Source of the DNA: Streptomyces sp. AP-93
GTDB taxonomy: Bacteria; Actinomycetota; Actinomycetes; Streptomycetales; Streptomycetaceae
Direction: 5' to 3'
Length of the DNA: 64,000 nucleotides
Assembly: GCF_022808175.1 (NCBI RefSeq)
Contig: NZ_JALGBX010000001.1
Location: forward strand, 310,001-374,000
Below are positions 50,590 to 58,574 of the stretch, piece by piece. Under the pieces are notes generated by a model that was not told the origin of the DNA, made no database searches, and saw nothing but the letters and a program-made list of their open reading frames with translations. Each line of letters opens with the position of its first letter. Positions within the stretch are counted from its first letter, which is position 1. The position numbers and the translations under genes are program-made.

Positions 50590-50946
50590 GTGACTACTGA
50601 CGAACCGTCCAGCATGTCCGGTGCTCCGAGCCCGGAGCCCGTGAAAAAGACCTCCCTCGACAAGGCCGGCCCCGAGCCCGCTCCCGATAAGCCCGAGCGC
50701 GGGGAGCCGGAGCTCTCGCTCGGCGAGGCCCTCATAGGCGTCGCTGCCCTCGGGGCCGGTGCCTACGTGGCGGCGAAGGTGGCCGCTGCGGAGGAGGAGC
50801 GAAAGTGGCAGGAGACCAAGAACAGTTGCTTCGGCTGCCTGTTCCTGATCGTGCTCGTCATCGGGGGCATCGGCTCGGCGTGCAGCCCCACGGAGGAGAA
50901 GACCGAGCCGTCGCCGTCGTCCACCTCGGTCTACGGAACTCGCTGA
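50590..50946 (+). CDS. Single-span membrane protein, 118 residues
   Basis: A Pro/Glu-rich N-terminus, a hydrophobic 'LGEALIGVAALGAGAYVAAKVAAA' stretch, then a membrane helix 'CFGCLFLIVLVIGGIGSACS' whose cysteine could be lipid-modified or disulfide-bonded. Short Ser/Thr-rich tail. No family recognised. Confidence 0.5.
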   Translation: MTTDEPSSMSGAPSPEPVKKTSLDKAGPEPAPDKPERGEPELSLGEALIGVAALGAGAYVAAKVAAAEEERKWQETKNSCFGCLFLIVLVIGGIGSACSPTEEKTEPSPSSTSVYGTR

Positions 50947-50979
50947 CCGCTTGTCAGACCCTGCTGCGAAGATGCGGGG

Positions 50980-52377
50980 ATGACCTCCGCCAACACCCGC
51001 GCCGCCGTCGCCCGCCAAGCTTCCACCCTCGCCTCTCGCGCCGCGGAGGCCCTGGCGGACATGTTGAAGGCCCGGCAGATGCCGAAGGACCCACAGGGCT
51101 ATCAGAGCACCGGTGTGCCATGGCCGGCTACGTGCATGGACTGCGGACGCGACACCGCGCCGCAGGTCAACAGCCTTCGCAACGGCCAGGGCGGATGCCG
51201 GTTCTGCGGGAACGAGCGCCGGGTCGCCGCGCTAAGGATGGCGGCCACCGCCCTGGCCGAGAAGGACGCGCGCCGTTCGGGGTTCGTGCCGCTGGAGGCG
51301 TTCCAGCACACCAAGCACCGGTGGCGGCTGCTGCATGTGGCCTGCGCCCGGGAGACGCGGATGCGGGTCAACGACATACGCAACGCGCTGGCGAAGGGGA
51401 ACGTCCGCGAGTGCTGGGAGTGCAGAAACGAAACGATCGGGCGGAAGCGGTCGTTCGAGGAGGCCGAGGCGGTCGCCATCGCCCTGCGGAGGAACAAGAG
51501 GCCGCTCGTCCCCTACCCCGGCGCCAACGAACCGTGGAAGTGCGAGTGCCTGGACTGCGGGGCGGTGGTGTATCCGAGGTTCGGGAAGCTGAACAGCCGG
51601 GACACGGGAAACTGCTCGAACTGCGGCCCCGTCGCTGCCGCCGCCAAACAGCTTGCCGACAATGGCGGCCAGGCGGCGGCTGACATGCTCGCAGCCGGGT
51701 TCGAGCCGCTGGAGGACTATCCCGGAACCAGCCGCCCGTGGAAGAGCCGTCACCTGTGCGGGCGTGAGGTACGTCCCCGCCTGAGCAACATCCGAGCCGG
51801 TACCGGCGGCTGCCGGGAGTGCGGGTTTGAGGCAACCGCGGCGAAGCTGTTCGGCGATCCGGCGGTGGCCGTAGCCGACATGCGCGCGGCCGGGTTCGAG
51901 CCACTGGAGGACTACCCCGGCGTCGTGCACCCGTGGCGGTGCGTCCACTTGCGGTGTGAGCGTGAGGTAAGCCCGCGGCTGAACAGCATCCGCAACGGTC
52001 AGGGAGGATGCCGGGAGTGCTTCCCCGGTGGCTTCCAACACGGCAAGCCGGGACTCGTGTACGTGCTGATGCACTACGCCTTCGGGGCGGTGAAGGTAGG
52101 CATCACCGGCACGGCCACGAGCCGCCTGGCGGACTTCCGGTCGATCGGCTGGACCGTGGTGAGGACGTATCCCTTCGAGGTCGGCGGGGAGGCGTACGGG
52201 GTCGAGCAAAGTGTCCACGCGCACCTGCGCGACGACCGCGGGCTCATCCCCTTCCTGACCGCCGAGCAGATGCCGTACGGCGGGTGGACGGAGACCTACG
52301 ACGCCCGTCTCGTCTCCGCGCTGGAGCTGATGAGCATCGTGGAGGCCGAGATCGGCGAACGTGTGGCCGTGGCTTAG
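50980..52377 (+). CDS. Tandem zinc-ribbon protein with C-terminal GIY-YIG-like domain (copy 2)
   Basis: A 465-residue paralogue of copy 1. Five ribbon units are clear ('CMDCGRDTAPQVNSLRNGQGGCRFC', 'CLDCGAVVYPRFGKL...NCSNC', 'CGREVRPRLSNIRAGTGGCREC', 'CEREVSPRLNSIRNGQGGCREC' and one degenerate). They are joined by 'AGFEPLEDYPGTSRPW'-type linkers repeated almost identically. The C-terminus 'GLVYVLMHYAFGAVKVGITGTATSRLADF', 'YGVEQSVHAHL' and 'AEQMPYGGWTET' is the GIY-YIG-like part. It is on the opposite strand to the other two copies and flanked by unrelated genes. Confidence 0.75.
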   Translation: MTSANTRAAVARQASTLASRAAEALADMLKARQMPKDPQGYQSTGVPWPATCMDCGRDTAPQVNSLRNGQGGCRFCGNERRVAALRMAATALAEKDARRSGFVPLEAFQHTKHRWRLLHVACARETRMRVNDIRNALAKGNVRECWECRNETIGRKRSFEEAEAVAIALRRNKRPLVPYPGANEPWKCECLDCGAVVYPRFGKLNSRDTGNCSNCGPVAAAAKQLADNGGQAAADMLAAGFEPLEDYPGTSRPWKSRHLCGREVRPRLSNIRAGTGGCRECGFEATAAKLFGDPAVAVADMRAAGFEPLEDYPGVVHPWRCVHLRCEREVSPRLNSIRNGQGGCRECFPGGFQHGKPGLVYVLMHYAFGAVKVGITGTATSRLADFRSIGWTVVRTYPFEVGGEAYGVEQSVHAHLRDDRGLIPFLTAEQMPYGGWTETYDARLVSALELMSIVEAEIGERVAVA

Positions 52378-52485
52378 AGGACGCCCCCGCGGAGAAGATG
52401 TTCTGGCTGATTTCCGGGCATTGGTGCAGAAACTCCGCGACTGGGAGAATTGGTGCAACTTACCTTCCAGTAGCGGAGTACGCCG

Positions 52486-53646
52486 ATGCCAGCCAGCAAG
52501 ACCGACACCAAGACCGGAAACAAGACCGCGGTTGCCGCTCCGGCCGCACGGGATCTCACGACGCTCAAGACCAACCTGCTCGACAACACCGACCTCACCG
52601 CCGAGCGCGACGACTTCGTGTACCCGGACGACGACCCGGACCCGGCGAAGAGGGGAAAGTCCTCGCGGACCGGGGAGCCGCCGGCCACCGCCGAGGAGCG
52701 GATCGCGGACCGGGCGGACTGGGTACCGGCGTACGGCTCCGCTCCCGTGCCGCCGGCCCCGCGGTGGTTCCAGTCCCAGGGCGTCGGCTCCCGGCCCGTG
52801 ACGGGCGGCAGGGGCAGCGGACACGAAATCTCCCTCGCGTGGACCTCGGGTGTCGGCGCCATCCCCAAGGGCTCGAAGACACCCCCGCTGACACCCGTAC
52901 CGAACGGCGACCCCGTCAACGCGGGCGCCCGGGGCCTGGACTCGATCGGGATCGGTGAACACCGGCTGTACGTCGGTGCGCCCGCTCCGGCCCCGCCGGA
53001 CGGTACGACGCCCCCGGCCGGTGACGTGCCTCCGCCCCCGGCGACGCCCACGATGGTGCTGACGGGGGCGGGGACGACCGTGCACTTCGACGGGTACTTC
53101 CTCCCCGCCGTGGACCCCGCTCCGCCGGTGTGGACGCCGATCGCGGCCAACAAGGTCTACGCGGTGCAGGTGGCCGCGGTGAGCGCGGACGGGGTCGAAG
53201 GCGCGCGCAGCGAGGTCCTGGTCGTGAACACGCACGCGAGGGTGGACCCGGACGAGCTCGACGACGTCGTCCCGCCTCTGGCCCCGCCTGACTTCCAGCT
53301 TCTGCGGATGCCGGACATGGCGGCGCCGTCACCGAAGGTCAAGGTGTCGTGGAGGCCCGTGCCGAACGCCGCCGGGTACGAGGTCTATCTGCGCGTGGTC
53401 GGTACCGGGGCCGCCGGCATGGACCCGACCCGGCCGGGCCTGCTGACCGGTGACGTACTGGCGGGGACGGCCCCGCAGCCCGCTGTGCCCGGAGCTGTGG
53501 TCGAGTTCGAGATTCCCGTCAGCAGGCCCAACGCCCAGCACACGCTCAAGGTCCGGTCGAAGCGGGTCGCCGTGCGCGAGGGCGAGGACGAGACCAAGTT
53601 CAGCCCGTGCACGGAGCTGACCGTTCGCACGGCCGCGGTGGCGTAG
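52486..53646 (+). CDS. Phage-tail-like protein with fibronectin-type repeats (tentative)
   Basis: A 386-residue protein with a low-complexity charged N-terminus, then beta-rich segments. 'NKVYAVQVAAVSADGVEGARSEVLVV' and 'PSPKVKVSWRPVPNAAGYEVYLRVVG...HTLKVRSKRVAVREGEDETKFSPC' look like fibronectin type III folds. Such repeats decorate phage tails. Together with the small basic protein and the T4 gp26-like frame downstream, this suggests a relic of a phage tail module. No signal peptide. Confidence 0.5.
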   Translation: MPASKTDTKTGNKTAVAAPAARDLTTLKTNLLDNTDLTAERDDFVYPDDDPDPAKRGKSSRTGEPPATAEERIADRADWVPAYGSAPVPPAPRWFQSQGVGSRPVTGGRGSGHEISLAWTSGVGAIPKGSKTPPLTPVPNGDPVNAGARGLDSIGIGEHRLYVGAPAPAPPDGTTPPAGDVPPPPATPTMVLTGAGTTVHFDGYFLPAVDPAPPVWTPIAANKVYAVQVAAVSADGVEGARSEVLVVNTHARVDPDELDDVVPPLAPPDFQLLRMPDMAAPSPKVKVSWRPVPNAAGYEVYLRVVGTGAAGMDPTRPGLLTGDVLAGTAPQPAVPGAVVEFEIPVSRPNAQHTLKVRSKRVAVREGEDETKFSPCTELTVRTAAVA

Positions 53647-53652
53647 GAGGAC

Positions 53653-53808
53653 ATGATGAAGAAGCCCCTGGTGAAGAAGAGCGGTGAGCCCGCCTCCCCG
53701 TCGGGCCGGCTGAGCAAGGTGACGCAGGCGGTTTTCAAGAAGGCCGATCCGGGTGCGGCTCAGGCTCAGCGACGGGCGGCGGTCCGGCAGCGTTCGAAGG
53801 GGCGCTGA
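53653..53808 (+). CDS. Small very basic protein, 51 residues
   Basis: ATG behind 'taggagg' (53653 or 53656). 'MMKKPLVKKSGEPASPSGRLSKVTQAVF...QRRAAVRQRSKGR' is strongly basic, seven bases after the previous gene. Possibly DNA-binding or a structural phage component. No family recognised. Confidence 0.55.
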   Translation: MMKKPLVKKSGEPASPSGRLSKVTQAVFKKADPGAAQAQRRAAVRQRSKGR

Positions 53809-53820
53809 GAGACGTCCTGC

Positions 53821-54285
53821 CTACGCCGCTGGGGAAAAGATGCTGCGCAACTTCCTGCGCTCGGTCTCCCGCTTGCAGGCATCGCGAGAGCAGGGCCTCA
53901 TCCGACGGTCCAAGGCTTCGCCTTCAAGCAGTGGGGTGAAGTCGTTCCCGTAGTTGCACCAGACGTATGAGCACAGCTTGTCGTAGTGGTAGACCTCTGA
54001 GTACCTGGAGTTCGTCGCCCGAATCCAGACCAGGGGGTCCCTCATCCAAGAGCGGATCTTTTCCCCGCGTTCGTTGAGGCGCTTGGCTCCGGGGTCGTCG
54101 TCGAGCGCCCACCCGAGACTCTTCGAAGCCAGGCTCTGGTCGCCCCTGGCGTAAGCCTCGTGAGCCTGCTTGAGGAAGCAGTTCCGCCTGTCACCACGCT
54201 CGCGGTAGTGCTTCTCACAGGCGCGGGCGTAGTCCTCCAGCAGGCGCGCGATGTGCCCGTTGCGCACGTCGTTCAGCGTCTCCAT
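53821..54285 (-). CDS. Hypothetical protein, 154 residues
   Basis: The ATG at 54285 has an excellent 'aaggagg' site. Helical repeats ('HIARLLEDYARACEKHYRERGDRRNCFLKQAHEAYARGDQSLASKSLGWAL') are followed by 'YSEVYHYDKLCSYVWCNYGNDFTPLLEGEALD' with several cysteines, 'RRMRPCSRDACKRETERRKL' among them. Possibly zinc-binding. It is antisense to and interrupts the phage-like genes on the plus strand. Confidence 0.55.
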   Translation of the reverse strand: METLNDVRNGHIARLLEDYARACEKHYRERGDRRNCFLKQAHEAYARGDQSLASKSLGWALDDDPGAKRLNERGEKIRSWMRDPLVWIRATNSRYSEVYHYDKLCSYVWCNYGNDFTPLLEGEALDRRMRPCSRDACKRETERRKLRSIFSPAA

Positions 54286-54426
54286 GGTCCCCTCCTTGAT
54301 TCCGCACAAGGCTAGTGGTCGACGCGCATCTGCGGTCTTGGCTTTGTCAATCGAGAAGGGCTACCACTTCCTTTTTCTGGCGATTGATCATGGAGGGGAG
54401 GCAGTGGCCGGACGAAGGAGATCGCG

Positions 54427-54684
54427 ATGAACACGCCGGTGAAGGCGAAGGACAGGCTCACGGAGGGTTCCGTGTCGACGGTGTTGTCGTTGCCGGGGCA
54501 GGCGCCGGGGACGTTCCAGGTGTGCGCGGTGGAGGCGCTGGCGGAGGTGCGGGTGCCCCCGCCGGGCGCGGTGTTGCTGGGATGGTTCCCGGCTCCGGTG
54601 GAGCTGCTGACGTCGGACTCGGATGCGCTGGGGCATGCACTCTGGTCGGCGGGCGGTTCGGTGGTGCGGAGGTACGGGAGCTAA
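54427..54684 (+). CDS. Short frame upstream of the gp26-like gene
   Basis: The ATG has 'cgaaggagatcgcg' before it. The 85-residue frame has strong third-position GC until its stop at 54684 ('SVSTVLSLPGQAPGTFQVCAVEALAEVRVPPPGAVLLGWFPAPVELLTSDSDALGH'). It overlaps the 5' part of the gp26-like frame (-1 relative). It is either a separate small gene or the true N-terminus joined by a frameshift. Confidence 0.45.
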   Translation: MNTPVKAKDRLTEGSVSTVLSLPGQAPGTFQVCAVEALAEVRVPPPGAVLLGWFPAPVELLTSDSDALGHALWSAGGSVVRRYGS

Positions 54685-55325
54685 CCGGAGCGGACGCGGA
54701 AGTCATCGCCCTCGTCGGCACCGACTACTCCAAGACCCTCGACGCCATCCTCAACCGAGGTGTCGTACGCATCGGCAACGAGACCATGAACCGCGCACTC
54801 GCCCAGGAGCTGCTCCTGGGAGACCGCGAACTACTCGTCCTGGGCATCCGCAAGGCCACCTTCGGCGACACCGTCACCCTCACTGCCGCCACCTGCCCCG
54901 ACTGCGGCCAGAGCTTCGAGGCAGCCGTCTCCACCGACGACATCCCCGTCAAGCACCTCGACGACCCCGAGCGCATCGAATACGCCGTACCCCTGCGCGA
55001 CGGCGCCACCGCTAACGTCCGGCTTCCTATCGGGTCCGACTACGCCCACGTCGCCGGCCTCGCGCAGGACAACCCCGCCCAGCAGAACACCGCGCTCCTC
55101 GACCGCTGCATCGTGAAGATCACGCAGTCCAACGGCGCGGAACAGCGCGGCGGGGCAGGAACCGCGGGGAAGTTGAAGATGCCCAACCGCGCCAAGATCG
55201 TGAAGTTCCTGATCGAGAGCCAGCCCGGCCCCCGGTACACCGACACCGTCCTCGTACACGAGGCGTGCGGCGCGACCATCCCGGCGCCGGTCACCTTCTT
55301 CGACCTGTACGGGGAGATCATCTAA
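54660..55325 (+). pseudogene. T4 gp26-like baseplate assembly chaperone, start missing
   Basis: About 220 residues match the T4-type baseplate hub assembly chaperone family: 'AEVRELTGADAEVIALVG' opening, 'LGDRELLVLGIRKATFGDTVTLTAATCPDCGQSFEAAVSTDDIPVKHLDD', then a conserved helical end. The CPDC pair suggests a zinc knuckle. No ATG/GTG start with a ribosome site precedes it in frame; the first in-frame ATG (54582) overlaps a frame that is clearly coding in another phase. So it is truncated, frameshifted or made by -1 frameshifting from the 54427 frame. No other tail or capsid genes are near, marking it as a phage relic. Confidence 0.6.
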
Positions 55326-56545
55326 GCCGGAACCGACCGCACGCCGTCGAACTGCTCGGCCCTCGGGACGTACCCGGCAGATACCGGCGCGTCCGACTGT
55401 CCAGGCAACAGGGCGATTTCCATACGTGCACGGGCCCATACCTCGGCCAGTGATAGCTCGTCCGCGCACACCGTTTCCGAGGCGCCGTTCTGAGGCATCT
55501 GCTCGGGCGACAGCCACTGCGGTAGCTCCCTGTCCACCCGAAGCCACCGCAACACCCGCTGCTCGACCAGGTACGCCTGCGCGCCAGTCTCGAACAGCCG
55601 TCTGCGGTAAACCAGCCACCCTCGCCGGGTGTGCTGCCGCAGCCGCGGCAGTCGACCCCGTGGTCCGCCCGTTCCGATCTTGTAGGCCCGAAGTTCAGGG
55701 TGGTGAAGCAGATACAGCAGCGCCGGCTCGGCGAGTTTGAGACCACGGGTCGAACAAAATCCGCACCGGCTTCCCTTCCTCGCACTCGCGACGCCGGGGA
55801 AGCTGATGTTCCCGCAGTCCCTACAGCCGCACTCCCACGGCGCGTTCGCGTTCCCCGGGTACTCGCCGACCGGCTCCCAACCGGCCGCCTCCATCAGCAG
55901 TACCGCCTCGCCCACTGCACGCCTAGCCCCCTCCGCCAGACGCCCGTACCGGCACGGGTTGCAGGACGTCTGCCCCCTCCGGACGGCGTTCAGTTTCACC
56001 TCCGCCGGCTTCCCGCACACCGGGCACCGGCACAGCCACCACTGGGCAGCGCCGGGGTATCCAGCCAACGGAATCCATCCGCGCGAACCCATATCCGCCA
56101 CGGCGGTCTCGGCCTTTCGCAGCCGCTGCGTCTCCCCGTTCGCCCGGCGCGCACACGTCTTGCAGCCGTGTCCGGCCCGCACGTCGCCCTCGCAGGGGCT
56201 CTGCACGGTGCCGCAGACCATGCAGCCTGACGGCCACGGCTCACCGACCCCCGGGTACTCCACCAGGGGCTCGAACCGGGCCTGCCGCATCGTCTCGTAC
56301 GACCGCGTACGCGTCCGGGCCAGATGTGACTCGCGCTTCTTGCGGTGCCCCCAGGGCGTACACGACCCCTGCCCCCGCTTGGTCTGCTGCCGGATCGTGC
56401 TCAGCTTCGTGCGGACCGGCGCGCCGCAGACCAGGCAGGTGAGCTTCCAGTAGTCCATCGCCCTACCCGGGTACTCCTCCGCCGGTTCAAGACTGTGCGC
56501 ACGGGCATCGGAGACGGCGACGGCGCCAGCGATCGGAATGGTCAC
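55322..56545 (-). CDS. Tandem zinc-ribbon protein with C-terminal GIY-YIG-like domain (copy 3)
   Basis: A 407-residue paralogue with four ribbon units ('CLVCGAPVRTKLSTIRQQ', 'CMVCGTVQSPCEGDVRAGHGCKTC', 'CPVCGKPAEVKLNAVRRGQTSCNPC', 'CRDCGNISFPGVASARKGSRCGFC'). Linkers are of the 'FEPLVEYPGVGEPW' kind. The C-terminal 'ALLYLLHHPELRAYKIGTGGPRGRLPRL', 'YLVEQRVLRWL' and 'EQMPQNGASETV' match copies 1 and 2. The GTG at 56545 starts the first unit; the open frame extends to 57034 but lacks coding character. It ends convergently with the gp26-like frame (4-bp overlap). Confidence 0.73.
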   Translation of the reverse strand: MTIPIAGAVAVSDARAHSLEPAEEYPGRAMDYWKLTCLVCGAPVRTKLSTIRQQTKRGQGSCTPWGHRKKRESHLARTRTRSYETMRQARFEPLVEYPGVGEPWPSGCMVCGTVQSPCEGDVRAGHGCKTCARRANGETQRLRKAETAVADMGSRGWIPLAGYPGAAQWWLCRCPVCGKPAEVKLNAVRRGQTSCNPCRYGRLAEGARRAVGEAVLLMEAAGWEPVGEYPGNANAPWECGCRDCGNISFPGVASARKGSRCGFCSTRGLKLAEPALLYLLHHPELRAYKIGTGGPRGRLPRLRQHTRRGWLVYRRRLFETGAQAYLVEQRVLRWLRVDRELPQWLSPEQMPQNGASETVCADELSLAEVWARARMEIALLPGQSDAPVSAGYVPRAEQFDGVRSVPA

Positions 56546-56884
56546 GCCAGGAGAGTAGGCGCCCCCACCGACAACGAGCCCTGCGCGAGCGGAAGACGGA
56601 GATCCGTGTAGGCGCACACCGTGGCGAAGCCGGCCCAGGCACTGCTCCATGGGAGGGAAACCCTGGGCAGCTCCGTGACAATGACGATGAAGGATGATCG
56701 GATCTAACACGAGGCTTTGAGAGACGGAGAGCCCGGTACCACTGCCGGGAACGCCGTTGAGGCGCGTGTGGTGTGCGCCCTGGGGCCGGAGCGGACGGAG
56801 TCCGCCAATGAGCAATTCCCGTATTGCCCAGGCAGGGCAGGAGTCTCGGCTACTCTGCCCGAAGTCGCTCTCCGGGCGGTCGCA
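56546..56884. other. Divergent intergenic region before the excisionase
   Basis: No gene is supported. It must contain promoters for zinc-ribbon copy 3 (minus) and the excisionase-integrase pair (plus). I see 'ttgaga' and 'tctaaca' words near 56700-56720 but no confident promoter or operator. Confidence 0.4.
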
Positions 56885-57100
56885 GTGACTGCGTCCCAGG
56901 ATCGGCGTTCTGCTGCACGGCGTCCGAAGGCCACGACCGAAGAGGTGGCCGCCTTCCTTCAAATCCCGGTGCCCACGCTGTACCAGTGGCGGCACGCGAA
57001 GAAGGGGCCCCCGGCTGTTCTCGTCGGCCGGCACCTGCGCTTCGCCTGGGACGACGTCGAATCCTGGTGGGACGCCCAGAAGGCGCAGCAGAACCCGTAG
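56885..57100 (+). CDS. Excisionase (helix-turn-helix, MerR-like)
   Basis: A 71-residue protein with 'ATTEEVAAFLQIPVPTLYQWRHAKKGPPAVLVGRHLRFAWDDVESWWDAQ', the HTH_17/excisionase pattern: an HTH followed by the wing 'GR.LRF...DV..W'. GTG start at 56885 inside a longer open frame. It precedes the integrase by 50 bases, the standard xis-int order in actinobacterial integrative elements, and should direct excision. Confidence 0.88.
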   Translation: MTASQDRRSAARRPKATTEEVAAFLQIPVPTLYQWRHAKKGPPAVLVGRHLRFAWDDVESWWDAQKAQQNP

Positions 57101-57150
57101 CCCGCGGTGGCCACTCCCTCTTCTTCGTTCTCACCATCAGGAGCTTTTGC

Positions 57151-58488
57151 GTGCCGTACGACCGTTGGCACTGGGCCCGGCCTCCGAAGGAAGCACTCGC
57201 GTGCCCCCACAGCTCGCCCGCGGAGTGTGCCGCCCGGCACCCCGAGGCCCCCAGGTGCGAGCACAAGGGCAAGTTCGCGCAGCAGTCGCATGGGGCGCCG
57301 AAGCGCTGGCAGGCCCGTTGGCGCGACCCTGACGGTGCGCAGGACTCCGAGGCGTTCACCAAGGAGACCGACGCCAAGAAGCACGAGAACAAGATGCGGT
57401 CCGAGGTCGACGCCGGCACGTACATCGACCCCAAGAAGGGGAAGATGTTGATGAGCGCCCTCGTGGACATGTGGCTGGGCGCCAAGCAGTACCCGAACCC
57501 CCGATCCCACTATCAGGTCGAATCCCGAACCCGCGTGCACATCAAGGACCAGTGGATCGGCGGGATGCAGCTCAATGAGGTCACGGCCAGCACCATCCTG
57601 CGGTGGATCGTGGATCGTAAGCGGGTGCTCGACGAGACGTACGTCGGTCTGATCCTCAGCGAGATGCAGTCCATGTTCGATCTCGCGGTGGACGACGACC
57701 TGATCCGCAAGAACCCCTGCCGGGCGTTCACCGTGAAGCAGCAGAAGCCGCGGCGGTCGAAGCCGACGGCGAAGGAGCTTCCGATCACCTGGGAGCAGTC
57801 GGACAAGATCCGGGTCGAGCTTGCGGACCGCTGGAAGGCGATCGTGGACGTCGGCCGCGGCCTCGGTCTCCGCCAGGGTGAGATCTTCGGGCTGAGCGAC
57901 ATCGACATCATCTGGGACCATCCCGACGGTCCGATGGTGCACGTGCAGCGTCAGATCGCCTGGGACGGGTCGGTCATGGTCTTCGACGGCGCGAAGGGCG
58001 AGGACGACCTCAATCCGAAGGACCGGTGGATCGAGCTGGGCGAGGAGGTGGGGATCGCGCTTCTGGAGCACATGGAGAAGTACCCGCCGATCGAGGTCAC
58101 GCTGCCGCACGAGACCAAGGACGGCGATCCGGTGACCGTGCGGATCATCTTCTACTCGCGTGAGAAGAAGCCCGTGAACAAGAACTACTTCAACAGCTTC
58201 GTCTGGAAGCCGGCGCTCGCGGCCGTCGGCATCATCGCGGACCTGGACCCCGAGCTGAAAGCCAAGGGAAAGCGGCGCTGGGAGAAGTCGCGGGACAAGA
58301 TGATGCACGCCCTGCGCCACCTGTACGCGTCGATGATGATCGAGGCAGGGGTGGACATTTACACCCTCGCCGATCGGCTTGGACATGCCGATCCCGCGTT
58401 CACGCTGCGGAAGTACGTGCACCGCGTTGCGAGCGCTGGTGCGAAGGTCCGGAGCGCGCTGCGGAACATGTACGGCACGGCCGCGTAG
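57151..58488 (+). CDS. Tyrosine-type integrase
   Basis: A 445-residue protein. It has an N-terminal arm-binding-like region ('KRWQARWRDPDGAQDSEAFTKETDAKKHENKMRSEVDAGTYIDPKKG') and a SAM-like core-binding segment ('TRVHIKDQWIGGMQLNEVTASTILRWIVDR'). The catalytic domain has R in 'GLGLRQGEIFGLSDID' (about residue 240), H-x-x-R in 'MHALRHLYASMM' (about 387), 'GHADPAFTLRKY' and the nucleophile tyrosine in 'LRKYVHRV'. GTG at 57151 follows 'caggag'. It is the terminal integrase of the element. Confidence 0.93.
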   Translation: MPYDRWHWARPPKEALACPHSSPAECAARHPEAPRCEHKGKFAQQSHGAPKRWQARWRDPDGAQDSEAFTKETDAKKHENKMRSEVDAGTYIDPKKGKMLMSALVDMWLGAKQYPNPRSHYQVESRTRVHIKDQWIGGMQLNEVTASTILRWIVDRKRVLDETYVGLILSEMQSMFDLAVDDDLIRKNPCRAFTVKQQKPRRSKPTAKELPITWEQSDKIRVELADRWKAIVDVGRGLGLRQGEIFGLSDIDIIWDHPDGPMVHVQRQIAWDGSVMVFDGAKGEDDLNPKDRWIELGEEVGIALLEHMEKYPPIEVTLPHETKDGDPVTVRIIFYSREKKPVNKNYFNSFVWKPALAAVGIIADLDPELKAKGKRRWEKSRDKMMHALRHLYASMMIEAGVDIYTLADRLGHADPAFTLRKYVHRVASAGAKVRSALRNMYGTAA

Positions 58489-58523
58489 AGCCCAGACGGC
58501 CGTCGTTCGTATAGTGGAACAGC

Positions 58524-58562
58524 CGAAGCCCCCTCCGCATGCGACGTGGAGGGGGCTTCGGT
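58524..58562. terminator. Terminator between integrase and DGQHR gene 2
   Basis: The perfect arms 'ccgaagccccctcc' and 'ggagggggcttcgg' serve both convergent genes. Confidence 0.85.
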
Positions 58563-58574
58563 GTTCTAGGTGGG

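Noticed and set aside
52486..55325. An intact prophage or tailocin
   Set aside because: Only one chaperone-like frame and a fibronectin-type protein are present. No terminase, portal, capsid, sheath or tape-measure genes.
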